Shown in pieces: positions 20,922 through 29,235 of a DNA stretch of 64,000 nucleotides. The stretch lies in contig NZ_JAASQU010000003.1 in NCBI RefSeq assembly GCF_011762005.1, forward strand, positions 248,001 through 312,000, written 5' to 3'. Made by a program: the position numbers and the translations under genes. Below the pieces are notes generated by a model. That model saw nothing but the letters and a program-made list of their open reading frames with translations. It was not told the DNA's origin and did not search any database. The first letter of the stretch is position 1. Each line of letters begins with the position of its first letter. The DNA is from Qipengyuania flava (GTDB taxonomy: Bacteria > Pseudomonadota > Alphaproteobacteria > Sphingomonadales > Sphingomonadaceae).

Positions 20922-22694
20922 TTAGCCGTCGCCTGCCGCGATCCAGGCGTCGATCTTGGCTTCGAGCACGGTGAGCGGGATATTGCCGCTGTCGAGCACC
21001 TGTTCGTGGAAGTGGCGGATATCGAAATCCTCGCCCAGCGCCGCTTCGGCGCGCGCGCGCAGTTCCTTGATCTTCAATTCGCCGATCTTGTAGCCCAGCG
21101 CCTGCCCCGGCATCGCGATGTATCGGGCAATTTCATTCTCCGAATAATCGCGCGGATTGCCGTTCTCGACCATGTATTCGACCGCCTGCTCGCGGGTCCA
21201 GCCGAGCGCATGCATGCCGGTATCGACCACCAGCCGCACCGCGCGCTTCAGTTCTCCGTCTTCCAGCGCCTGCAGCCGGTCGACCGGGTCGTCATACAGG
21301 CCGAGCTCGTAACCGAGGCTTTCGGCATAGAGCGCCCAGCCCTCGCCATAGGCGGTGAACCAGCCGTGGCGCAGCAAATCGGGCAGGCTTTCGTCCTCGA
21401 CCGCGAACATGACCTGGAAGTGATGGCCCGGATTGCCTTCGTGCATGTACAGCCGGATCGAAGTGCTCAGTTCGCGTTCAGCCGCGTTCCACCCGCTGAA
21501 ATAGAAGGTGCCCGGGCGCGATCCGTCCGCCTTGCCCGGCTGGTAGGACGCGGCGAGGAAGAACTGCTCGCGATAGGGCTCGTAAGGTTCGATCCGCAGC
21601 TCGGTTTCGGGCTGGCGCAGAAACAGCGGGCCGATCTTCGCATCAACCTTGCGCCCGACCTCGTACCAGGCCTGCTGCAGCCCTTCCTTGGTCTTGTAGA
21701 CCGGCGGACGGCGGTCGCCGCGCTCGGCAATCGCCTGCCGCCGCGCCTCATTGATGCGCTCGACTTCCGACAGGCCCAGCCGATGCACCTCCTCCGCGGT
21801 CAGCGGCAGCGTGGTCATTTCCGCGATGCGATAGGCGTAATAGGCGTCGCCGCCCGGGGTTTCGGTGGCCCCGATGGTGGAGCGCGCCTGCGGCAGATAG
21901 ATGTCCGCCAGATAGGCGCGCAGACGCCGGATCGCGGGATTAAGCGTGCCCTCGACCGCCGAAACCAGCGCCGCGCGCGCCTGTCCTTTTTCGGCTTCGG
22001 TGAAGCTGTCGGGCAATTCACGCAGCGGCGCGTAATAGGGATTGCTGTCCTCCGGCGCGGCAAGCTGCGTGTCGAGCTGCTCGATCATCAGTTCGACGGT
22101 GAGCTTCGGCAGGGTGATGCCCTGCTCGAGCCCGGTATCGAAGCGCGCGATCACGTCTTCCACCATCTGCGCATAGGCTGCGTGCCGGGCGACATTGTTC
22201 GCATAGTCTTCTGGCGTTGCGAAAGGCATCACGCCGCCGGGCGCGGAGAGCCCCGGATAGGATCCCTGGATACCCTGGAAATGGTCGAGCGGCAGCGCGA
22301 GCACGGTCTTGAGCACTTCGGGTTCGGTCTTGGCGAGCGTGCGTTCCTGCGAATAGCGAAAGGTGTCGTAAGCGATCTTCTCGCTCGCGGAGAGCGCCGC
22401 GCGGTCGATCGTCGCCAGCGCGGCAATATCGCACATCGCCGCCGCGCGCTCGACCTCATAGGCCGCGGGAGAGAAATCGCCGAGGCTGCCCGCATTGGAA
22501 AAGTCGCCGCGATAGAACGCCGCGCGCGGGTTGCGGTCGAGGAAAGCAGCGTCGCTTTCGGCCATCAGCGTGCGCAGACGCTGGCTGTCGCTGTGCGCGG
22601 TTTCGATCCGATCGCAGGCCTGCGCTGCCGGGGCCGCCACCGCGGCGCCAGCGATTGCCAGCGCCGAGGCGAGTTGCAGGAAGGTGTGCTTCAT
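20922..22694 (-). CDS. exported DUF885 family protein (second of tandem pair)
   Basis: A 590-residue exported protein of the DUF885 family, regarded as zinc metallopeptidase-like. The signal peptide is residues 1-28 (MKHTFLQLASALAIAGAAVAAPAAQA). The probable metal-binding motif HEGNPGHHFQ and the GEGWALYAESLGYELGLY segment, supplying a Glu, are present. It closely parallels the adjacent upstream gene along its whole length, so the two arose by tandem duplication. The upstream gene's TAA lies a few bases before the ATG, so they form an operon; an ATG at 22700 is an alternative start. Confidence 0.92.
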   Translation of the reverse strand: MKHTFLQLASALAIAGAAVAAPAAQACDRIETAHSDSQRLRTLMAESDAAFLDRNPRAAFYRGDFSNAGSLGDFSPAAYEVERAAAMCDIAALATIDRAALSASEKIAYDTFRYSQERTLAKTEPEVLKTVLALPLDHFQGIQGSYPGLSAPGGVMPFATPEDYANNVARHAAYAQMVEDVIARFDTGLEQGITLPKLTVELMIEQLDTQLAAPEDSNPYYAPLRELPDSFTEAEKGQARAALVSAVEGTLNPAIRRLRAYLADIYLPQARSTIGATETPGGDAYYAYRIAEMTTLPLTAEEVHRLGLSEVERINEARRQAIAERGDRRPPVYKTKEGLQQAWYEVGRKVDAKIGPLFLRQPETELRIEPYEPYREQFFLAASYQPGKADGSRPGTFYFSGWNAAERELSTSIRLYMHEGNPGHHFQVMFAVEDESLPDLLRHGWFTAYGEGWALYAESLGYELGLYDDPVDRLQALEDGELKRAVRLVVDTGMHALGWTREQAVEYMVENGNPRDYSENEIARYIAMPGQALGYKIGELKIKELRARAEAALGEDFDIRHFHEQVLDSGNIPLTVLEAKIDAWIAAGDG

Positions 22695-22704
22695 GATCAT
22701 GCGC

Positions 22705-24495
22705 TTACTGCCCCCCGCCCGCGATCCAGGCGTCGATCTTGGCTTCGAGCACCGGCAGCGGGATGTCGCCCGTGTCGAGCACCTGTTCGTGGAAGGCGCG
22801 GACATCGAATGCATCGCCCAGCGCGGCCTCGGCGCGCGCGCGCAACTGTTTGATCTTCAATTCGCCCGTCTTGTAGGCCAGCGCCTGCGCGGGCATCACG
22901 ATATAGCGTGCGCTTTCCGCCTCGGCGAAATCGCGCGCCGCGCCATTGGCGACCATATATTCGATCGCCTTCTCGCGGCTCCAGCCCAGCGCATGCATGC
23001 CGGTATCGACCACCAGCCGCACCGCGCGCAGCATTTCGCCGCCTTCGAGCGCCTTCAGCCGTTCGACCGGGTCGTCATAGAGGCCGAGCTCGTAACCGAG
23101 GCTCTCGGCATAGAGGCCCCAGCCTTCGCTGAAGGCAGTAAAGCCGCCGTAGCGCATGAACTCGGGCAGGTCCTCGTTCTCGATCGCGAACATCGACTGG
23201 AAGTGATGCCCCGGATTGCCTTCGTGCATGTAGAGCGAAACCGAAGTGCCGAGCTGCCGTTCGGCGACATTGTAGCCGCTGAAATAGAAGGTGCCCGGCC
23301 GCGTGCCGTCGGCCTTGCCCGCCGAATAGCTGGCGGCGAGGCTGAACTTCTCGCGATAAGGTTCGTAGGGTTCGATCCGCAGTTCGGTCTTGGGCTGGCG
23401 CAGGAACACCCGGTCCATCAGCGGATCGACCTGTTCGGCCACTTCGTACCATGCCGCCTGCAGATCGGCCTTGCTGGTATAGGTTTCGCCCGTGCGGCCA
23501 TCGGCCTCGGCTTCGGCGGCGTCGATCGCCGCATTGATCCGCGCGACTTCGGCCAGCCCGGTCTCGTGGATCTGCTGCGCGGTCAGCGGCAGCGTGGTGT
23601 TTTCCTCGATCCGGTAGGAATAATAGGCATCGCCCCCGGGATTGTCGGTCGCCGCGATGCTGGTGCGCGACTGTTCGAGATACTCGCTGGCGAGAAAATC
23701 GCGCAGCTTCTGCAGTGCGGGCATCAACGTGCCCGTAAGCACAGCGCGGTGTTCGCCCAGCAGGCGTTCGCGTTCGGTCGCGGTAAAGCCGTCGGGGAAA
23801 TTGGCAACGGGTGCCCAATAGGGACTTTTCTCGACCGCGGTGCCCGTCTGCAGGTCGAGCTGTTCGATCATCAGTTCGACCGACATGCGCGGCAGCGTGA
23901 TCCCCTGCGCCGCCCCGGTACGGAATCGCTCGATCGCCTGGTCGACGATCTGCGCGAATTCGCGATGCCGCGCGAAATTGTTGCGATAGTCCTCGACCGT
24001 GTCGAACGGCATCAGCGCGCCGGGGGCCGACAGCCGCGGATAGAAAACATGCAGCCCGCGGAAATGGTCGATCGGCAGCGCGAGTACGGTGGGCAGCACG
24101 TCGGGCGCGGTCTGTGCCAGCGTGCGCTGCTGCGTGTATTCGAACACGTCGTAGGCAATGCGATCGGTCTCGCCCAGGCTCTCGCGGTCGATCGTCGCGA
24201 GCTCGGCAAGGTATTCTTCGGCCGCGGCGCGGTCGGCGGCGTAGCTGGCGGACGAATAGTCGCCGATCCGGTCGGCATCGCTGAAATCGCCGCGGAAGAA
24301 GGCCGCTACCGGATTGCGGTCGAGCATTTCGGCCTCGCTCCGTTCGAACAGCGCATGCAGCCGGTGCGAAGCCTGTTCGGCGGCCGATACTTGCGCGTCG
24401 TGCCTCGAATGGTCCTGCGCGCCCGCAGCGGGTGCGGCGGCAAGCGCGGTGGCCATGGCCAGCGCCGAGGCGAGCCGGGTGAAAGTGACAGTCAT
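22705..24495 (-). CDS. exported DUF885 family protein (first of tandem pair)
   Basis: A 596-residue exported DUF885 protein with a signal peptide (MTVTFTRLASALAMATALAAAPAAGA). It has the same HEGNPGHHFQ and SEGWGLYAESLGYELGLYDDP motifs as the following gene, and the same ARYIVMPAQALAYKTGELKI region. Substrate is unknown; related proteins occur with peptidases, matching the S9 peptidase next door, so a role in peptide breakdown in the periplasm is plausible. It is first in a two-gene operon. Confidence 0.92.
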   Translation of the reverse strand: MTVTFTRLASALAMATALAAAPAAGAQDHSRHDAQVSAAEQASHRLHALFERSEAEMLDRNPVAAFFRGDFSDADRIGDYSSASYAADRAAAEEYLAELATIDRESLGETDRIAYDVFEYTQQRTLAQTAPDVLPTVLALPIDHFRGLHVFYPRLSAPGALMPFDTVEDYRNNFARHREFAQIVDQAIERFRTGAAQGITLPRMSVELMIEQLDLQTGTAVEKSPYWAPVANFPDGFTATERERLLGEHRAVLTGTLMPALQKLRDFLASEYLEQSRTSIAATDNPGGDAYYSYRIEENTTLPLTAQQIHETGLAEVARINAAIDAAEAEADGRTGETYTSKADLQAAWYEVAEQVDPLMDRVFLRQPKTELRIEPYEPYREKFSLAASYSAGKADGTRPGTFYFSGYNVAERQLGTSVSLYMHEGNPGHHFQSMFAIENEDLPEFMRYGGFTAFSEGWGLYAESLGYELGLYDDPVERLKALEGGEMLRAVRLVVDTGMHALGWSREKAIEYMVANGAARDFAEAESARYIVMPAQALAYKTGELKIKQLRARAEAALGDAFDVRAFHEQVLDTGDIPLPVLEAKIDAWIAGGGQ

Positions 24496-24595
24496 GCGTG
24501 ATCCTCTCCTCGATTCCTTGGCACGAGGCTAGCGGGCTGCCGGAGCGCAGCAAAGCCCTATCGACAAAGCGTTTCCCGGCGTACCGCCAAAGGGG

Positions 24596-26398
24596 TCAGG
24601 CGAAATCGAGCCCGCTGAAGGTCCCCGCTTTGCGCCATTGGTCGATATGTCCGAAATAGCCGAGCGGACCCGCGGGATGGCCAAGCGCGAAGCGTTCCTG
24701 CTCGCCGTAGCCCTGCCCCTCATTGTTGTAATAGCCCGGCGTGCATTCGGTGCTGCCAAGCCGCGCGGCGGGGCCGGTGAGCAGGAAGTCGAGCCATTGC
24801 TGCTCGGCCTCTTCGCTGGGTTCGACCGTCGCGTAGCCCTTTTCTTCGGCATGGCACACGACGCAGGCAACGGTTTCGGCGTGATCGACCAGATTGTGCG
24901 GGTAATTGGCGATGAACGCCGCCGCCTGGTTCTGCTGGACGAAGAACATGTTGGGGAAGCCGTTGACATGCAGCCCGTGGAAGCTGCGCATCCCGTCCGC
25001 CCAGTATTCGGACAGCTTCCGGCCGCCGCGCCCGGTGACATCGTAGCCCGCGCGCTCGGTGAAGCCGGTGCCGACCTCGAAACCCGAGGCATAGACGATG
25101 CAATCGACCTCGTACTCCTTGCCGTTGGCGACGACTCCGCGGGAGGTGATCCGCTCGACACCCTTGCCATCGGTATCGACCAGATGCGTGCTGGGCCGGG
25201 TGAAGGCCTGCAGATATTCGTCATGGAAGCAGGGTCGCTTGCACAATTGGCGATACCACGCCTTGAGCTTTTCGCCCGCCTCGCCGCCGACGATTTGCTC
25301 GGCGCGTGCGCGGATCTCGCTCATCTTCTGGTTATCGGCATCCTCGAAGGCGGTCATGATGCCTTCGGGGGTGCGCTGTTCGGGCGGCATGTCGATCACC
25401 TGCGCACGGATGCGCTTGCCGAGATCGGTCCAGCCATCGTCGACCAGATCTTCTGCCGGGAAGCCAACGCCGAGATTGGCGACGAAATTTTCCTGCCACG
25501 TCTTCTGCCAGCCGGGACCGGTGACGCTGTCGAACCAGTCGCGCTCCAGCGGGCGGTTGTTGCGCTCGTCGACCGAGGACGGCGTGCGCTGGAAAACGTA
25601 GAGTTCCTGTGCATCGCGCGCGACATTGGGCACCACCTGCACCGCGGTCGCGCCGGTGCCGATCACCGCCACGCGCTTGTCCGCCAGCCCGGTCATCGGT
25701 TCGCCTTCGGGCGTGCCGCCGGTATAGCCATAGTCCCACCGACTGGTGTGGAAGCTCTTGCCTTCGAACAGCTCGATCCCGGGCAGGCCGGGCAGCTTGG
25801 CGACATGCAACGGGCCGGTGCCCATGCCGACATATTTGGCGGTGAACGCGTCCCCGCGATCGGTGCGCACGATCCACAGCTGGCGCGCCTCGTCCCATGC
25901 GAGATCGGTCACCTGCGTGTGGAACAGCGCATTGTCATAGAGATCGTATTGCCGGCCGATGCGGCTGCAATGGTCGCGGATTTCGGGGGCATGCGCGTAT
26001 TTCTCACTCGGCATGTGCCCGGTTTCCTCGAGCAGCGGCATGTAGATCATGCTCGCGGTGTCGCATTGCGCGCCGGGATAGCGGTTCCAGTACCAGGTGC
26101 CGCCGAAATCGCCGCCTTTCTCGACCACGCGATAGTCTGTGATCCCGGCTTCTTTCAACCGCGCCCCCACCACCAGCCCGGCGAAGCCGCCCCCGATAAA
26201 GGCGAAGGTAACGTGATAGGTGACCGGCTCGCGTTCTTGCCGCGGAGTGTAGGGATCGGCGGCGAGATCGGAGAACCCGCTTTCGAGCCGGACATATTGC
26301 GCCGCACCGTCCGCGCGCAGGCGCTTGTCGCGTTCCTCGGCATATTTGCGCCGCAGCGCCTCCGTATCGATCGCCGCAGCGGTCCCTGCCTTAGCCAT
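24596..26398 (-). CDS. flavin-containing (Baeyer-Villiger-type) monooxygenase
   Basis: A 600-residue class B flavoprotein monooxygenase. The FAD-binding GGGFAG lies at residues 69-74 and the NADPH-binding GTGATA at 247-252, with the Baeyer-Villiger fingerprint FxGxxxHxxxWD (FEGKSFHTSRWD) at 211-222 between them. The GTWYWNRYPGAQCDTASMIY segment is typical of cyclohexanone or steroid monooxygenase relatives. Such enzymes insert oxygen next to a ketone to give esters or lactones using NADPH. Substrate cannot be told. It is the only gene in its transcription unit. Confidence 0.93.
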   Translation of the reverse strand: MAKAGTAAAIDTEALRRKYAEERDKRLRADGAAQYVRLESGFSDLAADPYTPRQEREPVTYHVTFAFIGGGFAGLVVGARLKEAGITDYRVVEKGGDFGGTWYWNRYPGAQCDTASMIYMPLLEETGHMPSEKYAHAPEIRDHCSRIGRQYDLYDNALFHTQVTDLAWDEARQLWIVRTDRGDAFTAKYVGMGTGPLHVAKLPGLPGIELFEGKSFHTSRWDYGYTGGTPEGEPMTGLADKRVAVIGTGATAVQVVPNVARDAQELYVFQRTPSSVDERNNRPLERDWFDSVTGPGWQKTWQENFVANLGVGFPAEDLVDDGWTDLGKRIRAQVIDMPPEQRTPEGIMTAFEDADNQKMSEIRARAEQIVGGEAGEKLKAWYRQLCKRPCFHDEYLQAFTRPSTHLVDTDGKGVERITSRGVVANGKEYEVDCIVYASGFEVGTGFTERAGYDVTGRGGRKLSEYWADGMRSFHGLHVNGFPNMFFVQQNQAAAFIANYPHNLVDHAETVACVVCHAEEKGYATVEPSEEAEQQWLDFLLTGPAARLGSTECTPGYYNNEGQGYGEQERFALGHPAGPLGYFGHIDQWRKAGTFSGLDFA

Positions 26399-26563
26399 GT
26401 CCCTCTCCCCGTCGCGCCAGTCTCGATTCGCAACCTTTCCATCATGTCGCGCGACCGGTGCCGCTGCAAGGGCATCGCCCGGTGGGCAAGTGCGCGCGGG
26501 ATATTGCCTCGCCCTCGCGACCGGCTAGTCTGCGCTCCTCCCTGCACAAGCGGGGAGCCGTTC

Positions 26564-26577
26564 TGACAACGTTGACA
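26564..26577. promoter_or_regulatory. LacI-type operator-like site before the sugar MFS gene
   Basis: TGACAACGTTGACA, a near-perfect inverted repeat around a central CG, as expected for LacI-family operators. The same word occurs at 31916 in the receptor/GH3 divergent promoter, supporting control by the LacI gene at 36731-37753. Confidence 0.65.
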
Positions 26578-26660
26578 ATGCGCGGCGCGTCTCGTACCGC
26601 TTCGCGCGGGATGCCCGGGTCGCAACACCTGTCCGCGGGCATGGATTGGGAGAGACACAA

Positions 26661-27977
26661 GTGGTGACAGCGACGGGACCCGCCGCGGATGCGGCGACGG
26701 AAATTTCATCGAGCGACCCGCTGCCCGCGGAAGGCGAAGGCCATGTCCACGCGCCCAGCCTGCCGCCCTTCGTGTTTGCGCTGTTCTTCATCTTCGGCGG
26801 GATCACCAGCCTCAACGATATCCTCATTCCCAAGCTGAAAGAGCTGTTCACGCTCAACTACACCCAGGCGATGCTGGTGCAGTTCTGCTTCTTCACCGCC
26901 TATTTGGTAATCGGCATTCCGGGGGCCAAGCTGGTCAAGAAGATCGGCTACATGCGCGGCGCCGTGGCCGGCCTGATGACGATGACCGCGGGCTGCCTGC
27001 TGTTCATCCCGGCAAGCACCACCGCCACCTATGCGCTGTTCCTGCTCGCGCTGTTCATCCTCGCCAGCGGGGTGGTGATCGTGCAGGTGGTGGCGAACCC
27101 GCTGATCAGCCTGTTGGGGCCGCAGAAGACCGCGCACAGCCGGCTGACCTTCGCGCAGGCATTCAATTCTTTCGGCACTTTCGTCTTCCCGCTGGTCGGC
27201 GCGGGACTGATCCTCGGCAAGCTGGCCGATGTTTCGGCGGAGGATTTCGAAGGCGCCGCACTGGCCGCCTATCGCACTGCGGAATCGGCGATGATCGTGA
27301 AGACCTATCTCGGCCTCGCAGTGGCGATCACCGTGGTCGCGGGCGCGGTCTGGCTGTTCCGCAACCGGCTGCAGGGCGAGAAGCACGAGGCCTCGAGCGG
27401 GCTCGCCGGTTTCGACCTGCTCAAGCGCCCGCGCTTCGGCTTCGGCGCGCTGTGCATCTTCCTCTATGTCGGCGCCGAGGTCGCGATCGGCTCGGTCGTG
27501 ATCAACTACCTGATGCTCGACGACGTGCTGGGCGAACCCGAGAACGTCATCGGCTGGATGGTCAGCCTCTACTGGGGCGGCGCGATGGTGGGCCGGTTCA
27601 TCGGCTCCGCGCTGTTGCGGATGGTCAGCCCGGGCAAGATCCTCGCCGCAGTGGCCGTGGGCGCGATTGCGCTGATCGCGCTGTCGACCAACAGCAGCGG
27701 CACGCTGGCCGCCTATAGCCTGCTGGCGATCGGCCTGATGAACTCGATCATGTTCCCGACCATCTTCTCGCTCGCCTGCGAGCGTCTAGGCAGCCGTGCG
27801 GCCGACGGTTCGGGGATAATCAATGTTGCGATCTTCGGTGGCGCGGTGATCCCGGTCGCCACGGGCGCGCTTGCCGATATGAGCGGGAGCCTCGCCTTCT
27901 CGCTGGTGCTTCCCGCCGCCTGCTACGCCGTGATCGCCGTCTTCGGCCTCTACGCGAGGCGCCCCGCGACCGCCTGA
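26661..27977 (+). CDS. FucP/GlcP-like sugar MFS transporter
   Basis: A 438-residue major facilitator of the fucose/glucose-galactose:H+ symporter family (FGHS). Twelve hydrophobic helices are apparent. The family segment FIFGGITSLNDILIPKLKELF (DNA 26781-26843), with its Asn-Asp pair, the QFCFFTAYLVIGIPGAKLV helix and ANPLISLLGP are diagnostic. It would import a hexose in symport with protons. The start is one of two adjacent GTG codons (26661 or 26664) behind GGGAGAG; an upstream TTG at 26646 overlaps that ribosome-binding site and is unlikely. It begins a two-gene operon. Confidence 0.9.
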   Translation: MVTATGPAADAATEISSSDPLPAEGEGHVHAPSLPPFVFALFFIFGGITSLNDILIPKLKELFTLNYTQAMLVQFCFFTAYLVIGIPGAKLVKKIGYMRGAVAGLMTMTAGCLLFIPASTTATYALFLLALFILASGVVIVQVVANPLISLLGPQKTAHSRLTFAQAFNSFGTFVFPLVGAGLILGKLADVSAEDFEGAALAAYRTAESAMIVKTYLGLAVAITVVAGAVWLFRNRLQGEKHEASSGLAGFDLLKRPRFGFGALCIFLYVGAEVAIGSVVINYLMLDDVLGEPENVIGWMVSLYWGGAMVGRFIGSALLRMVSPGKILAAVAVGAIALIALSTNSSGTLAAYSLLAIGLMNSIMFPTIFSLACERLGSRAADGSGIINVAIFGGAVIPVATGALADMSGSLAFSLVLPAACYAVIAVFGLYARRPATA

Positions 27978-28015
27978 TTGCCTTGCGCCCCGGCGCGGGG
28001 CAAGACTGTCACGCG

Positions 28016-29209
28016 ATGGACCATGCCCCGCCTCGCCCGCGCACGGCGCCGCTGCTGCTCGCGGTCGGGCTTGCGCATGCCGGCGGGGTGGTCGCCTATC
28101 TGCCGCTTATAACGCTGCTGCTGCCGATGCGGGTGGAGGCGCTGGCGCATCTCGCCAAGATCGACCTGCTGACCGCGGCAGTGCTGGCGGGGGGAATGGC
28201 GGCGAGCCTTGCCAATATCGTGTTCGGCTGGCTCAGCGATGTGTCGGTGGCGCGTGGCGGCGGGCGGCGGCGTTGGGTAATTACCGGGCTGGTCGCACTG
28301 GCAGCGTCCTATCCGGCCATGGCATTCGCGCGCACGCCGGTGGAGCTGGTGGGCGCGGTGGTGCTGGCACAGGCGGCGATCAACGCTGTGCTCGGTCCGC
28401 TGTTCGCGATCATTGCCGAAGAGGTGCCCACGCAGCGCAAGGGCATGGCCGGCGGCTTGCTGGCGCTGGGCAATCCGGTGGCGGCCGGTTTCTCGGTGCT
28501 GCTGATGGGATATGCCGGACTGGGCGAAAACGTCCGGTTCCTGCTGGTGCCGGTCGCAGCGGTTGCGCTAATGCTGCCGCTGCTGGCGCTGAGGGCGGAT
28601 CCGGCAAGGGGCGATATCGACGCCGCCACAAGCTGGCCGCGCCGCGATATCGTGATCGCCTCGCTCGCGCGGTTGCTGGTCCAGCTCGCCTGCGCGACGC
28701 TGGGTCTGTACCTGCTCTATTATTTCCATACGTTGCGCCCCGGTGGTCGCGACACCGCCGCCTGGGTCGGCAGCGTCTTGATGCTGTCCTATCTGATCCC
28801 GCTGCCCGTGGCGCTGATCGCCGGGCGCTGGTCCGACCGCCTCAGCACGCGGAAGCCCTTCCAATGCGCGGCAGCGCTGGTGGGCGCGGTCGGGCTGGCG
28901 GGCATGGCGCTTGCCAAGACGCCATGGCAGGGCGCGGCGGCCTTCTGCCTGTTCTCGGCGGGGTCCGCGGTGTTCCTGAGCCTGAACGCGACCTTCGCCA
29001 TGCAATTGCTCCCGCGGCCCGACCGGCGCGGGCGCGATCTCGGCCTCGTCAATCTGGCCAACACGCTACCCGCGATGATCGGGACGCTGCTGGTCTGGCG
29101 GCTGGCGACGCCCGACGATTTCACCAACGTGCTGCTCGCCTTCGCTGCGCTGACCGTGGCCGGTGCGCTGGCGATCCTCGCGGTGCGCGAAGACCCTGCG
29201 TGGCCCTGA
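28016..29209 (+). CDS. MFS transporter
   Basis: A 397-residue major facilitator with about twelve hydrophobic helices, a basic loop SVARGGGRRRW between helices 2 and 3 and RWSDRLSTRKP between 8 and 9. It resembles glycoside or oligosaccharide permeases found in TonB-receptor loci of sphingomonads, but no specific substrate is visible. The ATG at 28016 is preferred; a TTG at 27983 lies in frame. It starts 39 bp after the FucP-like gene and converges on the GH3 gene. Confidence 0.85.
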   Translation: MDHAPPRPRTAPLLLAVGLAHAGGVVAYLPLITLLLPMRVEALAHLAKIDLLTAAVLAGGMAASLANIVFGWLSDVSVARGGGRRRWVITGLVALAASYPAMAFARTPVELVGAVVLAQAAINAVLGPLFAIIAEEVPTQRKGMAGGLLALGNPVAAGFSVLLMGYAGLGENVRFLLVPVAAVALMLPLLALRADPARGDIDAATSWPRRDIVIASLARLLVQLACATLGLYLLYYFHTLRPGGRDTAAWVGSVLMLSYLIPLPVALIAGRWSDRLSTRKPFQCAAALVGAVGLAGMALAKTPWQGAAAFCLFSAGSAVFLSLNATFAMQLLPRPDRRGRDLGLVNLANTLPAMIGTLLVWRLATPDDFTNVLLAFAALTVAGALAILAVREDPAWP

Positions 29210-29235
29210 GCGCCCGAGCCTGAGCGCTCTCTGGC

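Noticed and set aside
24638-26566. 642-codon plus-strand frame opposite the monooxygenase
   Set aside because: Complementary to a well-supported FAD monooxygenase; composition is that of a shadow frame, with no motifs.
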